Source of the DNA: Motiliproteus sp048265065
GTDB taxonomy: Bacteria; Pseudomonadota; Gammaproteobacteria; Pseudomonadales; Balneatricaceae
Assembly: GCA_048265065.1 (NCBI GenBank)
Contig: JBLXCH010000005.1
Coordinates: 13,338 to 77,337 of the forward strand
Reading direction: 5' to 3'
DNA length: 64,000 nt
Of the stretch, positions 8,319 through 17,587 are shown in pieces. The translations under genes and the position numbers were made by a program. The first letter of the stretch is position 1; the number at the start of each line of letters is the position of its first letter. The notes beneath the pieces are model-generated. The model ran no database searches and was not told the origin of the DNA. It saw only the letters and a program-made list of their open reading frames with translations.

Positions 8319-8789
8319 CTAGTTCGGTGTAACCCGCATACCACCTTGGCTACGAATTAATCGTACACGCTGACCGATCGAAAAACGCTCTTCTTCAACC
8401 GCTTCTTGAACGACAGAAATAATCTCACCGCTGTCCTTTCTAACCGTTAATTCTAGACCTTTAGCCCGCGTAGATCGTTCTTCTATTTCACCACCCGCAA
8501 CAGAACCACCGATGGCGCCAATCGCTGTACCTAGCTGTCGACCCGTGCCGCTGCCGACTGTACTACCGGCAATACCACCAACAATGGCACCGGCAATCTT
8601 ACTTAAATTACCGCGGTCACCTTCAATCTGAACAACATTAATACCTTCAAGTGTACCGTACTCAATTGTGTGTACGCGCTTCGCTTCATCACGCGAATAG
8701 GTTTTATCATCCAACGATGAAGCACAGCCCGCTAGAAAAAGTAACGGTAAAAAAACTATGGAGACTATTTTCACTATTTGCGTTTTCAT
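8319..8789 (-). CDS. Glycine-zipper outer-membrane lipoprotein (SlyB/Pcp-like)
   Basis: A 156-residue lipoprotein with signal peptide and lipobox LAGC (Cys22). The middle holds a glycine-zipper 2TM segment (AGAIVGGIAGSTVGSGTG and AIGAIGGSVAGG, about 66-100), followed by a C-terminal beta domain (LELTVRKDSGEIISVVQE...FSIGQRVRLI) as in the SlyB/Pcp family. These proteins are small, abundant outer-membrane lipoproteins linked to envelope stress. It is monocistronic. Confidence 0.85.
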   Translation of the reverse strand: MKTQIVKIVSIVFLPLLFLAGCASSLDDKTYSRDEAKRVHTIEYGTLEGINVVQIEGDRGNLSKIAGAIVGGIAGSTVGSGTGRQLGTAIGAIGGSVAGGEIEERSTRAKGLELTVRKDSGEIISVVQEAVEEERFSIGQRVRLIRSQGGMRVTPN

Positions 8790-8970
8790 AAAGCACCCTT
8801 AACTAATTAGACAATCGAGTAGCAACGTAAAACATAAATCACTATTAAAAATATACTAGAAACCTTTCACATTGGACGTTTACTCGTAACAGTAGTTCAT
8901 TCAATGCTCAGCGAGCACGCTCGGTACCCAGTCACACAGACTAGTGTAACGGCATAAACTGAATCTTGGA

Positions 8971-9282
8971 TTAATGCGCACCACGACATTTTGGTGAAGC
9001 AGGGATCACTTCACCCTTAGCCTCCCATTCTGCAGGGGTATACAAATGTAAAGCTAATGCATGGACAGGACCGGCCAACTCATCCGCAAGAATTTTATAA
9101 ATCATCTGATGACGCGCGACCGGGCGAGTACCATCAAACGCCTCAGACACCATAACCACTTTAAAATGACTATCAGTGGCAGGGCCCGAATGCATGTGAC
9201 TTTCGTTTTCGATAACCAAATAATTTATATCGATACCCGCAAGCAGCTTCTGTTCAATATGTGATTCCATATGTGATTCCAT
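8971..9282 (-). CDS. bolA: BolA family protein
   Basis: BolA-type proteins work with monothiol glutaredoxins in iron-sulfur handling and can affect gene expression. The protein has the conserved core HMHSGPATDSHFKVVMVS, with the invariant HxxSGPATDSHFKV stretch, then ARHQMIYKILADELAGPVHALALHLYTP. The gene begins with two copies of a 12-bp unit (9259-9282), giving an N-terminus of MESHMESH, so either of two in-frame ATGs (9282 or 9270) could be used, giving 103 or 99 residues. Confidence 0.9.
   Translation of the reverse strand: MESHMESHIEQKLLAGIDINYLVIENESHMHSGPATDSHFKVVMVSEAFDGTRPVARHQMIYKILADELAGPVHALALHLYTPAEWEAKGEVIPASPKCRGAH
9259..9282. repeat. Exact 12-bp tandem duplication at the bolA start
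   Basis: ATGTGATTCCAT occurs twice in a row on the plus strand, which duplicates the start codon and first three codons of bolA. Confidence 0.9.
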
Positions 9283-9349
9283 AGTGTTGCAACATCTCTT
9301 TGACTAAGTCGATTGTACTGGAAAGCCAAGTTGTTAAGACAGAATACCG

Positions 9350-9706
9350 TTAACTCAACTCGGCTCTCATTAAAGGGCCTGTTTCCTGATCAAAAACCAC
9401 CGGTAACAGAGCAACATCAAACCATTCATTAAAACGCTGTTGCGTTACGGTCGGCCAATGATCCTCAAACTCATCCCAAGCTCCTAGCTCATTTTTCAGG
9501 ATCTCTTCCCATAGATTGTTGCTTGCTAAAATGGTTTCAAGTGACTCATCGGATTCTGCGACTAAATAAATCCGGCTTTCCGCCTGATGCTCCGCCAGTG
9601 ATGGTGGAGTTTCTAGTTCCATAATGGACACAGAGAGTTGACTCACCCAATCAGCATAGCCTTTTAATGGCGTCACTCGAATCGCGACTCGGTTAAGCAA
9701 TTTCAT
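9350..9706 (-). CDS. Hypothetical protein, 118 residues
   Basis: I do not recognise the family. The protein is soluble and acidic, with no signal peptide or membrane segment. It begins MKLLNRVAIRVTPLKGYADW and has a Trp-rich acidic centre (ELGAWDEFEDHWP) that may be a conserved core, ending in FDVALLPVVFDQETGPL. It lies 67 bases upstream of bolA on the same strand, so the two may form one transcript. Composition is like that of neighbouring genes. Confidence 0.65.
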   Translation of the reverse strand: MKLLNRVAIRVTPLKGYADWVSQLSVSIMELETPPSLAEHQAESRIYLVAESDESLETILASNNLWEEILKNELGAWDEFEDHWPTVTQQRFNEWFDVALLPVVFDQETGPLMRAELS

Positions 9707-9867
9707 ATAAACAACTTCATATCGATAATGTCATACCGGTGAACTTACAACTCGGCCCGTCCCGCATGGAACGCTAGGTGCATAGTACCAAAAAACGAAC
9801 ACTCACTCTGCATATTCGCCCTGTTATTCACTAGCGCCCTATAGCCACTTAACAGTATGCTTACACT

Positions 9868-10551
9868 ATGATAATTCGCATTCTCCCAACATTACGTAAT
9901 CGCCAAGAATGGATAGATTTCTGCAGCCGTGAAAAGTCGTATTGCTATGTGAATTCCCCGTCAACACTCATTGATTTTCAAAGTACTCACCTGATTATCA
10001 CACTGCTGGACAGCAACCTCAGAGACGGTCGACAAGCGGAGAAATACAGTATCGGCTCGCCCCACACAATTAAACCCGCATGGGACTTTATCAAAGGCTG
10101 TGGATTTGACTTAGCCTATATGGTCAATGGCTTGAATACGATCGACTTTGCCAGTAACGCGCGAGACAACCATTATCTAGGCTTTTGCCCTGAAGCGAAT
10201 GTGCGTAAATTTTATAGCAAAGAGTCATCCATCATATCCCCCGACACTTTAGGCACTCTATCCCCACTAGTCACGCTTCCAGACCATTGGTCTCAACAGG
10301 ATTTTTTAGCCATCCTCGCCAACCATCAATTCACCGATTTAAAGTCTGAGCGTTCTGATTTACGCTCTGAACCTTCATATTCCGTAAATGCCGACAGCTT
10401 GCTTATCTCATTGATAGAAAAACCTACTCATTGGATGGTTAGATACCGAAATCAGCGATTATGGATTATTAGTAAGAATGTGATCCGCTATAGTTTGATT
10501 CCAACAATAATCACGTCAATAGCCACGTCGCAGCAGAAGGCCACGGGATAA
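9868..10551 (+). CDS. Hypothetical protein, 227 residues
   Basis: I do not recognise the family. The protein starts MIIRILPTLRNRQEWIDFCS and has no predicted membrane segment. Notable pieces are THLIITLLDSNLRDG, KGCGFDLAYMVNGL and a run of related SER/SEP units (LKSERSDLRSEPSY) near residue 170. The near-perfect start-to-stop frame and normal codon pattern suggest a real gene. It is alone on its strand between a minus-strand gene and ppk. Confidence 0.55.
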   Translation: MIIRILPTLRNRQEWIDFCSREKSYCYVNSPSTLIDFQSTHLIITLLDSNLRDGRQAEKYSIGSPHTIKPAWDFIKGCGFDLAYMVNGLNTIDFASNARDNHYLGFCPEANVRKFYSKESSIISPDTLGTLSPLVTLPDHWSQQDFLAILANHQFTDLKSERSDLRSEPSYSVNADSLLISLIEKPTHWMVRYRNQRLWIISKNVIRYSLIPTIITSIATSQQKATG

Positions 10552-10698
10552 TATCAATAGGACCCTAGAAAACTGCGATAAAACGAATAGCGGTGTTTTT
10601 GAATAGCGTAGAAACCATGTTGTCATAAAAAAATGATAGTTTTGAAGCTCGGCATGTTTTAATCGGTTTAGTAGTCATTTTTCTTCGTGAGGCTCTTC

Positions 10699-12801
10699 TT
10701 GGATTCGTCAACAGATAACAACACTCTCCCTACAATAGAAACGTCTGAGCATTTTTTTGAAAAAGAATTAAGCTGGCTATCGTTTAATGATCGCGTCCTG
10801 CAGGAAGCTGCAGACCCTGAAGTACCTCTCATTGAGCGAGTGCGTTTCTTAGGCATCTATTCAAGCAACCTTGATGAATTTTTCCGGGTTCGCGTCGCCG
10901 ATGTGAAACGTCGTGTCTTAATTAATCATGCTCATGGAGACGACGAACATGCAGAAAAGCTGCTTTCTGCAATCGAAAAAAGGGTCATTGAGTCGCACAA
11001 TAAGTTTGATCAAATTTACGACAACCTCAAGATTTCCCTTCGTCGACGCAACATTCACATAATCGACGAAACCGGCATCGCTGAACATCAAGAAGACTGG
11101 GTAGAGCGCTACTTCAAAAATAAAGTAATGCAGCACATTACGCCGGTCATGATCACCCCAAAGCTAGACTTGGTGTCCAGCCTTAGCGAGTACGTCACTT
11201 ACTTGCTCGTTGATATTCAAAAAGACGGACAATCTCAATATGCACTGTTAGAAATTCCAACGGAAGACTGCCCTCGCTTTATCCAGTTGCCTGAAAAAAG
11301 CAAAAAACGCAAAACAATCATTTTGCTGGATGACATTATTCGCTTTAACTTAAAGCATCTTTTCAGCACATTCTTTGAGTTTGATGAACTTAAAGCATAC
11401 TCCATCAAGCAAACCCGTGATGCAGAGTACGATCTTAGTGATGAGATTGACCAAAGTCTCATCGACAAAATGTCAGAGGTTATGAAAAAGCGCGACAAAG
11501 CCGACCCTGTGCGCATCGTGTTCGACGAAGACATGCCTAGTTACATGCAAGATATGCTACGCGAAAACCTTCAACTCACTAACTTCGAAAGCCTGCTGCC
11601 TGGCCACCGCTACCGCAACTTCAAAGACTTTATCGGTTTTCCTAATGTGGGTCGCGAATACCTTGAAAACCCCGACCTGCCAGCATTACTAGTCAGTGAC
11701 TTTGCCAAACATCGCAATAGTTTCGATGCCATTCGCGAACAAGATATCTTGATGTATTACCCGTACCATCGCTTTAACAACTTCACCGAACTATTGCGCC
11801 AAGCCGCCTTCGATCCTCAAGTAGAAGAAATTAAAATCAACATTTATCGGGTTGCTAAAAAGTCACGCATTATTGGTTACCTAATGGATGCGGTTCGCAA
11901 TGCAAAAAAAGTAACGGTCGTGGTGGAATTGCGCGCACGTTTCGATGAGGCTGCCAACATGGGTTGGGCTCGCCGTATGACAGAAGCAGGAATTAAAGTG
12001 GTGGTCGGTATCCCTACTTTAAAAATTCACTCCAAGCTTTGCCTGATCAGTCGACGAGAAGACGGCGAAATAGTCCGTTATGGTCATTTAGGTACCGGTA
12101 ATTTCCATGAAGGCACAGCCAGAATCTACACCGATTTCAGCCTGCTCACCTGCCACCCGGAAATCACTCAAGAGGTGGATAACGTGTTCGAGTTTATCGA
12201 GCACAGTTATCGACGTTTCCGCTTTAATCATCTAATGGTTTCTCCGGTCAATACTCGCCGACGTCTATACCGTCTGATTAACAATGAAATCCAACAGGCA
12301 AAACAAGGTAGCAAAGCCGAGATCACTATCAAGGTTAACAATCTCGAAGACCCTGACATGATCAAGATGCTCTACAGTGCTAGCCAAGCCGGTGTAAAAA
12401 TCCGCCTAATTGTCCGTGGAATGTGTTGCCTCAAACCAGGAATCCCCGGTATTAGCGACAACATCACCTGTATTAGTATTCTCGACCGTTTCTTGGAGCA
12501 CCCTCGGGTATTAGTTTTCCATAATGGCGGAGACAAACAGGTTTATATCGGGTCTGGTGACTGGATGCGCCGCAATTTAGATCGCCGAATTGAAGTTTCC
12601 TGCCCTATTTTCGATCCACGTTTAAAAAAGCGGATTATCGATATCCTAGAGCTACAATTCCGCGATACGACTAAGGCGCGTATTATTGATGAGAATCAGG
12701 TTAACGCTTACGTCAAGCGAGGCAATCGGAAAAAGATACGCTCACAAGTCGCGATCTACGACTATTTAAAAGAGGTAGAAGAAGGTAAAAACAAAAAATA
12801 A
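10699..12801 (+). CDS. ppk: Polyphosphate kinase 1
   Basis: PPK1 makes polyphosphate from ATP at the membrane. The protein of about 700 residues begins with the N-terminal domain (FFEKELSWLSFNDRVLQEA) and has the FLGIYSSNLDEFFRVRVADVKRR segment. The catalytic core carries the two histidine-containing regions: KIHSKLCLISRRE, with the phosphorylated His, and the later CLEHPRVLVFHNGGDKQVYIGS-like region. GHLGTGNFHEGTARIYTDF is also present. No ATG lies near the start. TTG at 10699 has GTGAGG 7 bases upstream; GTG at 10687 is the alternative (704 residues). No ppx exopolyphosphatase gene lies next to it. Confidence 0.95.
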   Translation: MDSSTDNNTLPTIETSEHFFEKELSWLSFNDRVLQEAADPEVPLIERVRFLGIYSSNLDEFFRVRVADVKRRVLINHAHGDDEHAEKLLSAIEKRVIESHNKFDQIYDNLKISLRRRNIHIIDETGIAEHQEDWVERYFKNKVMQHITPVMITPKLDLVSSLSEYVTYLLVDIQKDGQSQYALLEIPTEDCPRFIQLPEKSKKRKTIILLDDIIRFNLKHLFSTFFEFDELKAYSIKQTRDAEYDLSDEIDQSLIDKMSEVMKKRDKADPVRIVFDEDMPSYMQDMLRENLQLTNFESLLPGHRYRNFKDFIGFPNVGREYLENPDLPALLVSDFAKHRNSFDAIREQDILMYYPYHRFNNFTELLRQAAFDPQVEEIKINIYRVAKKSRIIGYLMDAVRNAKKVTVVVELRARFDEAANMGWARRMTEAGIKVVVGIPTLKIHSKLCLISRREDGEIVRYGHLGTGNFHEGTARIYTDFSLLTCHPEITQEVDNVFEFIEHSYRRFRFNHLMVSPVNTRRRLYRLINNEIQQAKQGSKAEITIKVNNLEDPDMIKMLYSASQAGVKIRLIVRGMCCLKPGIPGISDNITCISILDRFLEHPRVLVFHNGGDKQVYIGSGDWMRRNLDRRIEVSCPIFDPRLKKRIIDILELQFRDTTKARIIDENQVNAYVKRGNRKKIRSQVAIYDYLKEVEEGKNKK

Positions 12802-12979
12802 AAACCACATATTTTATAAAAATAGTCGATAATTAAGCTGATAATCCGGTTAAACTATAATCAGATAGGAAACCGGATCGCATAACCGCTCACAGCAGCG
12901 TTCGCTTTCAAATGGTTCTGTGTTGATCAAATGCCATCAACCATTGACCTGTAGCTTAAAAAAAAGACAACAATAAAAT

Positions 12980-13969
12980 ATGGCTAAAATTCTGATCTGC
13001 GACGATTCAAGTCTCGCACGCAAACAATTAGCTCGCTCCCTCCCCGACACGCTACACGCTGATGTCGACTTAGCCGCTCACGGCGAAGAGGCTATGGACC
13101 TCATTCGTCAATCCTCTTACGACTTAATGTTTCTTGACCTTACCATGCCTGTGCTTGATGGCTACGGTGTACTTCAAGCACTCAATGACGAAGGGTTAAT
13201 GCTACCCGTGATCGTTGTCTCAGGAGATATCCAGGCAGCAGCTCAAGCCCGCGTAAAAGCCCTTGGCGCCATAGAATTCATAAAAAAGCCCTGTACCGCT
13301 GAACAACTCGCCGCATTAATAGACAGTCTCGAGCTTAGAGAGTCAAAGACCCCAAGCAGCCCTTCTTTTTCCCATGAACTTTCTGAAGTTAGTGAAATTG
13401 AGCGCATTACAGAAATCTCCAACGTAGCCATGGGTAAGGCGGCAAGCTTATTAGCCGAGCTACTCGATGTCTTTGTCGTTCTGCCGGTGCCAAAAGTTAA
13501 TGAGGTCGAAGTCAGCGAACTGATAATGGCAGTACAGTCCGCTGCCAAAAAAGACGCTAGTACGGCTGTTTGCCAAGGTTTTATCGGCTACGGCATCAGC
13601 GGCGAAGCTCTCTTAATGCTTCACGATACTAATATTGAGCACCTAGCAGAAATGCTTGGCTACAGCGACTACGCCGAAGGGCAAGAAATTGAAGTGCTGA
13701 TGGATATTGGCAACATTCTTATTAGCACCTGTTTAAAAGGACTTGAAGAGCAGTTGGATGTGCACTTTAACCAAAGTCACCCAAAAGTACTTGGCCAACA
13801 TGAATCGATCGAATCAATGCTAACTCGTGGCAATGAGCAATGGTCTCGCACCTTAGCATTAGAGTTTGACTACCATATTGAAGCTCACGATATCCAATGT
13901 ACGCTGATGCTGTTAATCAGTGAGAAAGCCATTCCCAAACTACATGCACGCACAGCTTACCTCGCTTGA
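12980..13969 (+). CDS. Response regulator fused to a CheC-like phosphatase domain
   Basis: Residues 1-118 form a CheY-like receiver domain: acidic pocket DDS, phospho-acceptor Asp in LMFLDLTMP, VSGD, and the conserved Lys in FIKKP. Residues about 145-325 resemble CheC/CheX-type phosphatases. EISNVAMGKAASLLAEL corresponds to the first E-x2-N active-site motif, and MDIGNILISTCL to the second, with Asp in place of Glu. Such a hybrid could dephosphorylate CheY or regulate itself. Its end overlaps or nearly touches the following GGEEF gene, so phosphorylation probably feeds into that cyclase. This is inference from arrangement. Confidence 0.8.
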   Translation: MAKILICDDSSLARKQLARSLPDTLHADVDLAAHGEEAMDLIRQSSYDLMFLDLTMPVLDGYGVLQALNDEGLMLPVIVVSGDIQAAAQARVKALGAIEFIKKPCTAEQLAALIDSLELRESKTPSSPSFSHELSEVSEIERITEISNVAMGKAASLLAELLDVFVVLPVPKVNEVEVSELIMAVQSAAKKDASTAVCQGFIGYGISGEALLMLHDTNIEHLAEMLGYSDYAEGQEIEVLMDIGNILISTCLKGLEEQLDVHFNQSHPKVLGQHESIESMLTRGNEQWSRTLALEFDYHIEAHDIQCTLMLLISEKAIPKLHARTAYLA

Positions 13970-13983
13970 TACAGGACCATCGA

Positions 13984-14940
13984 ATGACTGACGTAATGAA
14001 TGAAGTTTCTATGGCCCACTGGCAACTTGAGATGCTACAAAGCATTGATGCAGGGCTTGTCGTACTCGACCGAAAATACAACATTCAATTGTGGAATAGT
14101 TTCATGGAAAACCACAGCTGTATCCGCCCCCAAGAAGCTAAAGACCAAAATCTTTTTGAGCTATTCCCTGATCTACCAAAAGACTGGCTAGAACGAAAAG
14201 CAGAAATGGTGTTTAACCTAAAAAACCGCTCGTTTACCACATGGCAACAACGCCCTTACATCTTCAAGTTCGATAATTTCCTACCGTTGACTGGCAATAC
14301 ACCGTACATGTACCAAAATATGACGATCATTCCATTGCCGTCGATTACAACCGAAGTCGATCATATTTGCCTTATCATCTACGATGTTACTGACATGGCA
14401 ACCAACAGCCTACAAATGGAAAAGGTAAACGCAGAGCTCACCTACTTAAGCCAAACTGACCGCCTGACGGGATTGTTTAACCGTGGGCATTGGGAAGAGC
14501 TGGTTCGAGCCGAGTTTGCTCGTTATCATCGAACGAAGCAGCCTTGTGCACTGGTGATGATAGACATCGACAAATTTAGTGAAGTAAACAACACCTATGG
14601 CCATTTAGCCGGCGACGAAGTACTTAAAAACTTAGCTGTTTGCCTACGAAAAACAGCACGTGAAACCGATATGATTGGCCGTTACGGTGGTGAAGAGTTT
14701 GCCATTTTATTGGTTAACACCGATTCACCGCAAGCTATGTATTTTGCTGAAAGGCTTCGAAAGAATGTCGAGAAATCCGTAGTGACTTTTGATGATTTTG
14801 CAATTAAGTACACTATCAGTGCCGGTGTTTCTCAATTACAAGAACTCGATCAGAAACACGAATCTTGGATTCAACGAGCTGATGACGCTTTGTATCAATC
14901 GAAAGAGAACGGACGCAACCAAACCACGTTCAACGAATAG
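13984..14940 (+). CDS. PAS-GGEEF diguanylate cyclase
   Basis: It is predicted to make cyclic di-GMP. The ATG at 13984 (318 residues) has CAGGA upstream; TTG at 13966 would overlap the previous stop. A PAS-like domain (about 12-140, WQLEMLQSIDAGLVVLDRKYNIQLWN) comes first, then the GGEEF domain (about 155-318): LTYLSQTDRLTGLFNRGHWEE, the intact signature GRYGGEEF near residue 236, and an RETD inhibitory site exactly five residues before it, so product inhibition is likely. No membrane segment is present. It is coupled to the CheY-CheC-like hybrid upstream, which suggests phosphorylation-linked control. Confidence 0.92.
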   Translation: MTDVMNEVSMAHWQLEMLQSIDAGLVVLDRKYNIQLWNSFMENHSCIRPQEAKDQNLFELFPDLPKDWLERKAEMVFNLKNRSFTTWQQRPYIFKFDNFLPLTGNTPYMYQNMTIIPLPSITTEVDHICLIIYDVTDMATNSLQMEKVNAELTYLSQTDRLTGLFNRGHWEELVRAEFARYHRTKQPCALVMIDIDKFSEVNNTYGHLAGDEVLKNLAVCLRKTARETDMIGRYGGEEFAILLVNTDSPQAMYFAERLRKNVEKSVVTFDDFAIKYTISAGVSQLQELDQKHESWIQRADDALYQSKENGRNQTTFNE

Positions 14941-14962
14941 AAGCCTCTGTACACAAACTTCT

Positions 14963-15022
14963 CAACGATAGATAAGCCAACAACAGTTAAGTGAACGACA
15001 GATAAGCCAACAAAAGACAAAT
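14963..15022. repeat. Imperfect 30-bp tandem duplication
   Basis: Two copies with a 30-base period share AACGA-AGATAAGCCAACAA just after the cyclase gene. Nothing else is visible between this gene and DUF2333 (14941-15266) apart from this repeat, the terminator at 15043 and the 14-bp duplication at 15090. Confidence 0.65.
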
Positions 15023-15042
15023 CTTCAGCAACACACAGACAA

Positions 15043-15078
15043 AAAAAAGCCAAATAGATCGCGCTATTTGGCTTTTTT
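15043..15078. terminator. Rho-independent terminator between the cyclase and DUF2333 genes
   Basis: GCCAAATAG and CTATTTGGC form a 9-bp stem with a 6-base loop. An A run before it and a T run after it let it act in both directions between convergent genes. Confidence 0.92.
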
Positions 15079-15089
15079 ATGGGGAGGAT

Positions 15090-15117
15090 TGCACCCTTCT
15101 GGATGCACCCTTCAGGA
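15090..15117. repeat. 14-bp tandem duplication
   Basis: TGCACCCTTCTGGA is followed directly by TGCACCCTTCAGGA (one mismatch) in the intergenic region downstream of the terminator. Confidence 0.85.
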
Positions 15118-15266
15118 TTCACTATTCTGAGCGTTTATTTTCGTCAGTTTTATCCCCTTTAAACATCAGTCCCACAAGATTAACGCCACCTAACTGGCTC
15201 CGCATCAGTCACATTGGCTTGTAATATTCACCTAGCTCTTACGCTTTGAGCTCTATGATTTTATCC

Positions 15267-16313
15267 TTAACCATTCGCTAACAGTTCTCGTAAATCGATA
15301 ATTGACGCATTAGCGCGCGAAATATAATTAGCCATTACTAGTGAGTGGTTTGCAAAGAAACCAAAACCACTACCATTAAGAATCGTTGGGCTCCACACGG
15401 TCGCTTGGGTTGCTTCTAGTTCACGGATAATTTGACGCAAACTAACCAATGCATTTTTCTTCTCTAAGACGCCCGCAAAATCATGCTCTACGGCTTTTAA
15501 GAAGTGTAATATTGCCCACGCAGCACCGCGTGCCTCATAGAACTCATCATCAATTTTCAACCATGGTGTTTTTACTTCTGTTTCAACCGATGTCGTTGTC
15601 GATTGAGAAGCACTCGGGTCTCCCCCTAAATCAGTATTGACTCGACGCTGACCTACGCTCGCGCTCAAACGCTGCGACAAACTGCCAAGCCGTGTTTGTA
15701 TATCACCTAACCAATTATTCAAATTGTCGGCACGTGCATAGAATTGTGCTTGCTGGTCATTGGCCGAACCAATGGCTAACCAATACGTAGTCAATGCTTC
15801 AATGCCATGTTTATATTCTGACTCTGAGGAAGGGAGCCACCAACTATTCGCATCGAAATTAAATCGCGGCTCTGCTTCTGCTAATTCAGCAACCTCAACT
15901 GACTGCGATTGTGAACGGCTCAGATCTTTACGCAATGATCGACTTAAATCTCGGCTTTGCACCAACACACCAAATTCCCAATTTGGCATATTGTCCATCC
16001 ATAATCCCGGAGGCGTCAGGTCGTTGTGAGTAAAACCACCAGGCTTTTCAAGTAATGTGGTCATCACCCGGTGTAAGGTGTAAACCGTGGTATAACCCGT
16101 AGTCACATCTAAACCACGACTTTGTGCATCCGCACGGGCTTCAGTCACAGGATCAAACTCTGCTGGGGGCATGCTCCAATAAATGCCAAAGCCCGCGGCC
16201 ACCACAAGATAAGCAGCAAATAGACCTGCACCCAACTGCACTAATCGCCCACCGGGAATGATTTCCCAGATATCCATAATGCGATCAATGACGGCGTCAA
16301 TAAAACCCTTCAT
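15267..16313 (-). CDS. DUF2333 family membrane protein
   Basis: The family is conserved in marine gammaproteobacteria and alphaproteobacteria and has no known function. From the ATG at 16313 (MKGFIDAVIDRIMDIW, 348 residues) there is one N-terminal membrane helix (LVQLGAGLFAAYLVVAAGFGIYW), and the rest is predicted to be periplasmic. Family features include GYTTVYTLHRVMTTLLEKPGG, the PGLWMDNMPNWEFG segment and ARGAAWAILHFLKAVEHDF. A longer start at 16388 is possible but less likely. It diverges from the DUF192 gene. Confidence 0.8.
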   Translation of the reverse strand: MKGFIDAVIDRIMDIWEIIPGGRLVQLGAGLFAAYLVVAAGFGIYWSMPPAEFDPVTEARADAQSRGLDVTTGYTTVYTLHRVMTTLLEKPGGFTHNDLTPPGLWMDNMPNWEFGVLVQSRDLSRSLRKDLSRSQSQSVEVAELAEAEPRFNFDANSWWLPSSESEYKHGIEALTTYWLAIGSANDQQAQFYARADNLNNWLGDIQTRLGSLSQRLSASVGQRRVNTDLGGDPSASQSTTTSVETEVKTPWLKIDDEFYEARGAAWAILHFLKAVEHDFAGVLEKKNALVSLRQIIRELEATQATVWSPTILNGSGFGFFANHSLVMANYISRANASIIDLRELLANG

Positions 16314-16402
16314 GCGAACTCCCCGCTTGTGGTTCAATGAGCACTCAAATAAGTCCCCAATAGAAGTAAACAGCTTAATGAAATACACACAGGAAAACAG
16401 TA

Positions 16403-16900
16403 TTGACAGTTAAAAGTTCACACAAAAAAGTCACTTTATGCACTCTATTCACTGTCTTGACGCTGTGTTTTTTCATCAATACTACGGCTACTGCCGCAGC
16501 AGACAACTATTCGGGTACGAAAAAAACAGCAATCACGACGCTTAATATAAGCACATCAGCAGCCACTTACCATTTTCGTGTCACCATTGCTGACACGCTA
16601 GAGTCGCGACAACAGGGTCTCATGTGGCGAACTCAACTAGGTGCTGATGAAGGCATGTTATTCGTTTACCCTAAGGCTCAACCACGACAATTTTGGATGA
16701 AAAACACCTTCATACCATTAGACATTATTTTCGCTGACGAAAATGGTGTGATTATTAATATAGAAAAAGGTTGGCCACAATCACTTACCTTGGTTAAATC
16801 TATTCGGCCTGCAAGGTATGTCCTAGAAATAAACCAAGGCCAAGCCGACAAGTTAGGCATCACAGCAGGTAGTCGTTTAAAACTTTCACTTCTCAAATAG
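16403..16900 (+). CDS. DUF192 family exported protein
   Basis: A 165-residue secreted protein of the DUF192 family. A hydrophobic N-terminal signal (LCTLFTVLTLCFFINTTATAAA) is followed by the conserved domain: ADTLESRQQGLMWRTQL, EGMLFVYPKAQPRQFWMKNT, PLDIIFADENGVI and the YVLEINQGQADKLGI end. The gene appears to use TTG at 16403, with AGGAAA 6 bases upstream; no ATG in frame is better placed. Its function is not known. The start of the next gene is 16 bases away, so they are probably one transcript. Confidence 0.85.
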   Translation: MTVKSSHKKVTLCTLFTVLTLCFFINTTATAAADNYSGTKKTAITTLNISTSAATYHFRVTIADTLESRQQGLMWRTQLGADEGMLFVYPKAQPRQFWMKNTFIPLDIIFADENGVIINIEKGWPQSLTLVKSIRPARYVLEINQGQADKLGITAGSRLKLSLLK

Positions 16901-16916
16901 AGCTAACAAAATACCC

Positions 16917-17483
16917 ATGGATATCTTTTTACAAATCTGGGGAGGTGCTTTCTACCTAACCAACAAAGTACTTTTTGCTCTTAGTGAAACGCAGCAGGCT
17001 CAGCTCAAAAAGAAAATGAAGGTTATTGGCTGGGTTGTTTATATCTTAGGCGTACCAGCTTGGGTGACTATTTTAATAGGACATCACAATTGGATTGCAG
17101 CATCAATTGAAGCCGGTGGTTTACCAGCGATGCTGATGGGGCTTTATTACGCCATTCATGAGGACAAGCCTCACAGTCGTCGCGTGAACACACTTGTAAG
17201 CATCTGCACTTACTCATCCTTAGTTGTCGGGCTCAGTTACAGCATCTATCAACATTCAGGTATTAGCTCAGTATCACAGCTCCTCGAAATGGGTGTCATG
17301 CTTGGTTTCTTATTGGGTAGCTACTTAATGGCTAAACGAGACGCTAAAGGCTGGTTATTCTTTATGCTAATGAACCTCAGCATGGCACTACTGATGTTTA
17401 TCCAAGATAAACCCATCCTGATGGCTCAACAATTGGCATCACTCTGTTTTGTCATTTACGGCTATAGAAAAAGCAAGCCCTAA
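16917..17483 (+). CDS. Polytopic membrane protein, weakly PnuC-like
   Basis: A 188-residue protein with about six or seven membrane helices (for example VIGWVVYILGVPAWVTILIG and GWLFFMLMNLSMALLMFIQ). The C-terminal pattern GWLFFMLMN...QASLCFVIYGYRKSKP with a final aromatic/basic end resembles PnuC transporters of nicotinamide riboside, but the similarity is weak and key residues cannot be confirmed. It follows DUF192 at 16 bases. Confidence 0.6.
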   Translation: MDIFLQIWGGAFYLTNKVLFALSETQQAQLKKKMKVIGWVVYILGVPAWVTILIGHHNWIAASIEAGGLPAMLMGLYYAIHEDKPHSRRVNTLVSICTYSSLVVGLSYSIYQHSGISSVSQLLEMGVMLGFLLGSYLMAKRDAKGWLFFMLMNLSMALLMFIQDKPILMAQQLASLCFVIYGYRKSKP

Positions 17484-17549
17484 CAGTGAACAAAAAGCGG
17501 CATGTCATGATGCTGATTTAAGTACGACGGGCAGTCTTAGTTGGATAGC

Positions 17550-17587
17550 CAGTTTTAATTACGATAGACAGTTTTAAGTACGATAGA
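17550..17587. repeat. 19-bp tandem duplication at the chemoreceptor 3' end
   Basis: CAGTTTTAATTACGATAGA is followed directly by CAGTTTTAAGTACGATAGA. The second copy overlaps the stop and last codons of the minus-strand chemoreceptor gene. Confidence 0.85.
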
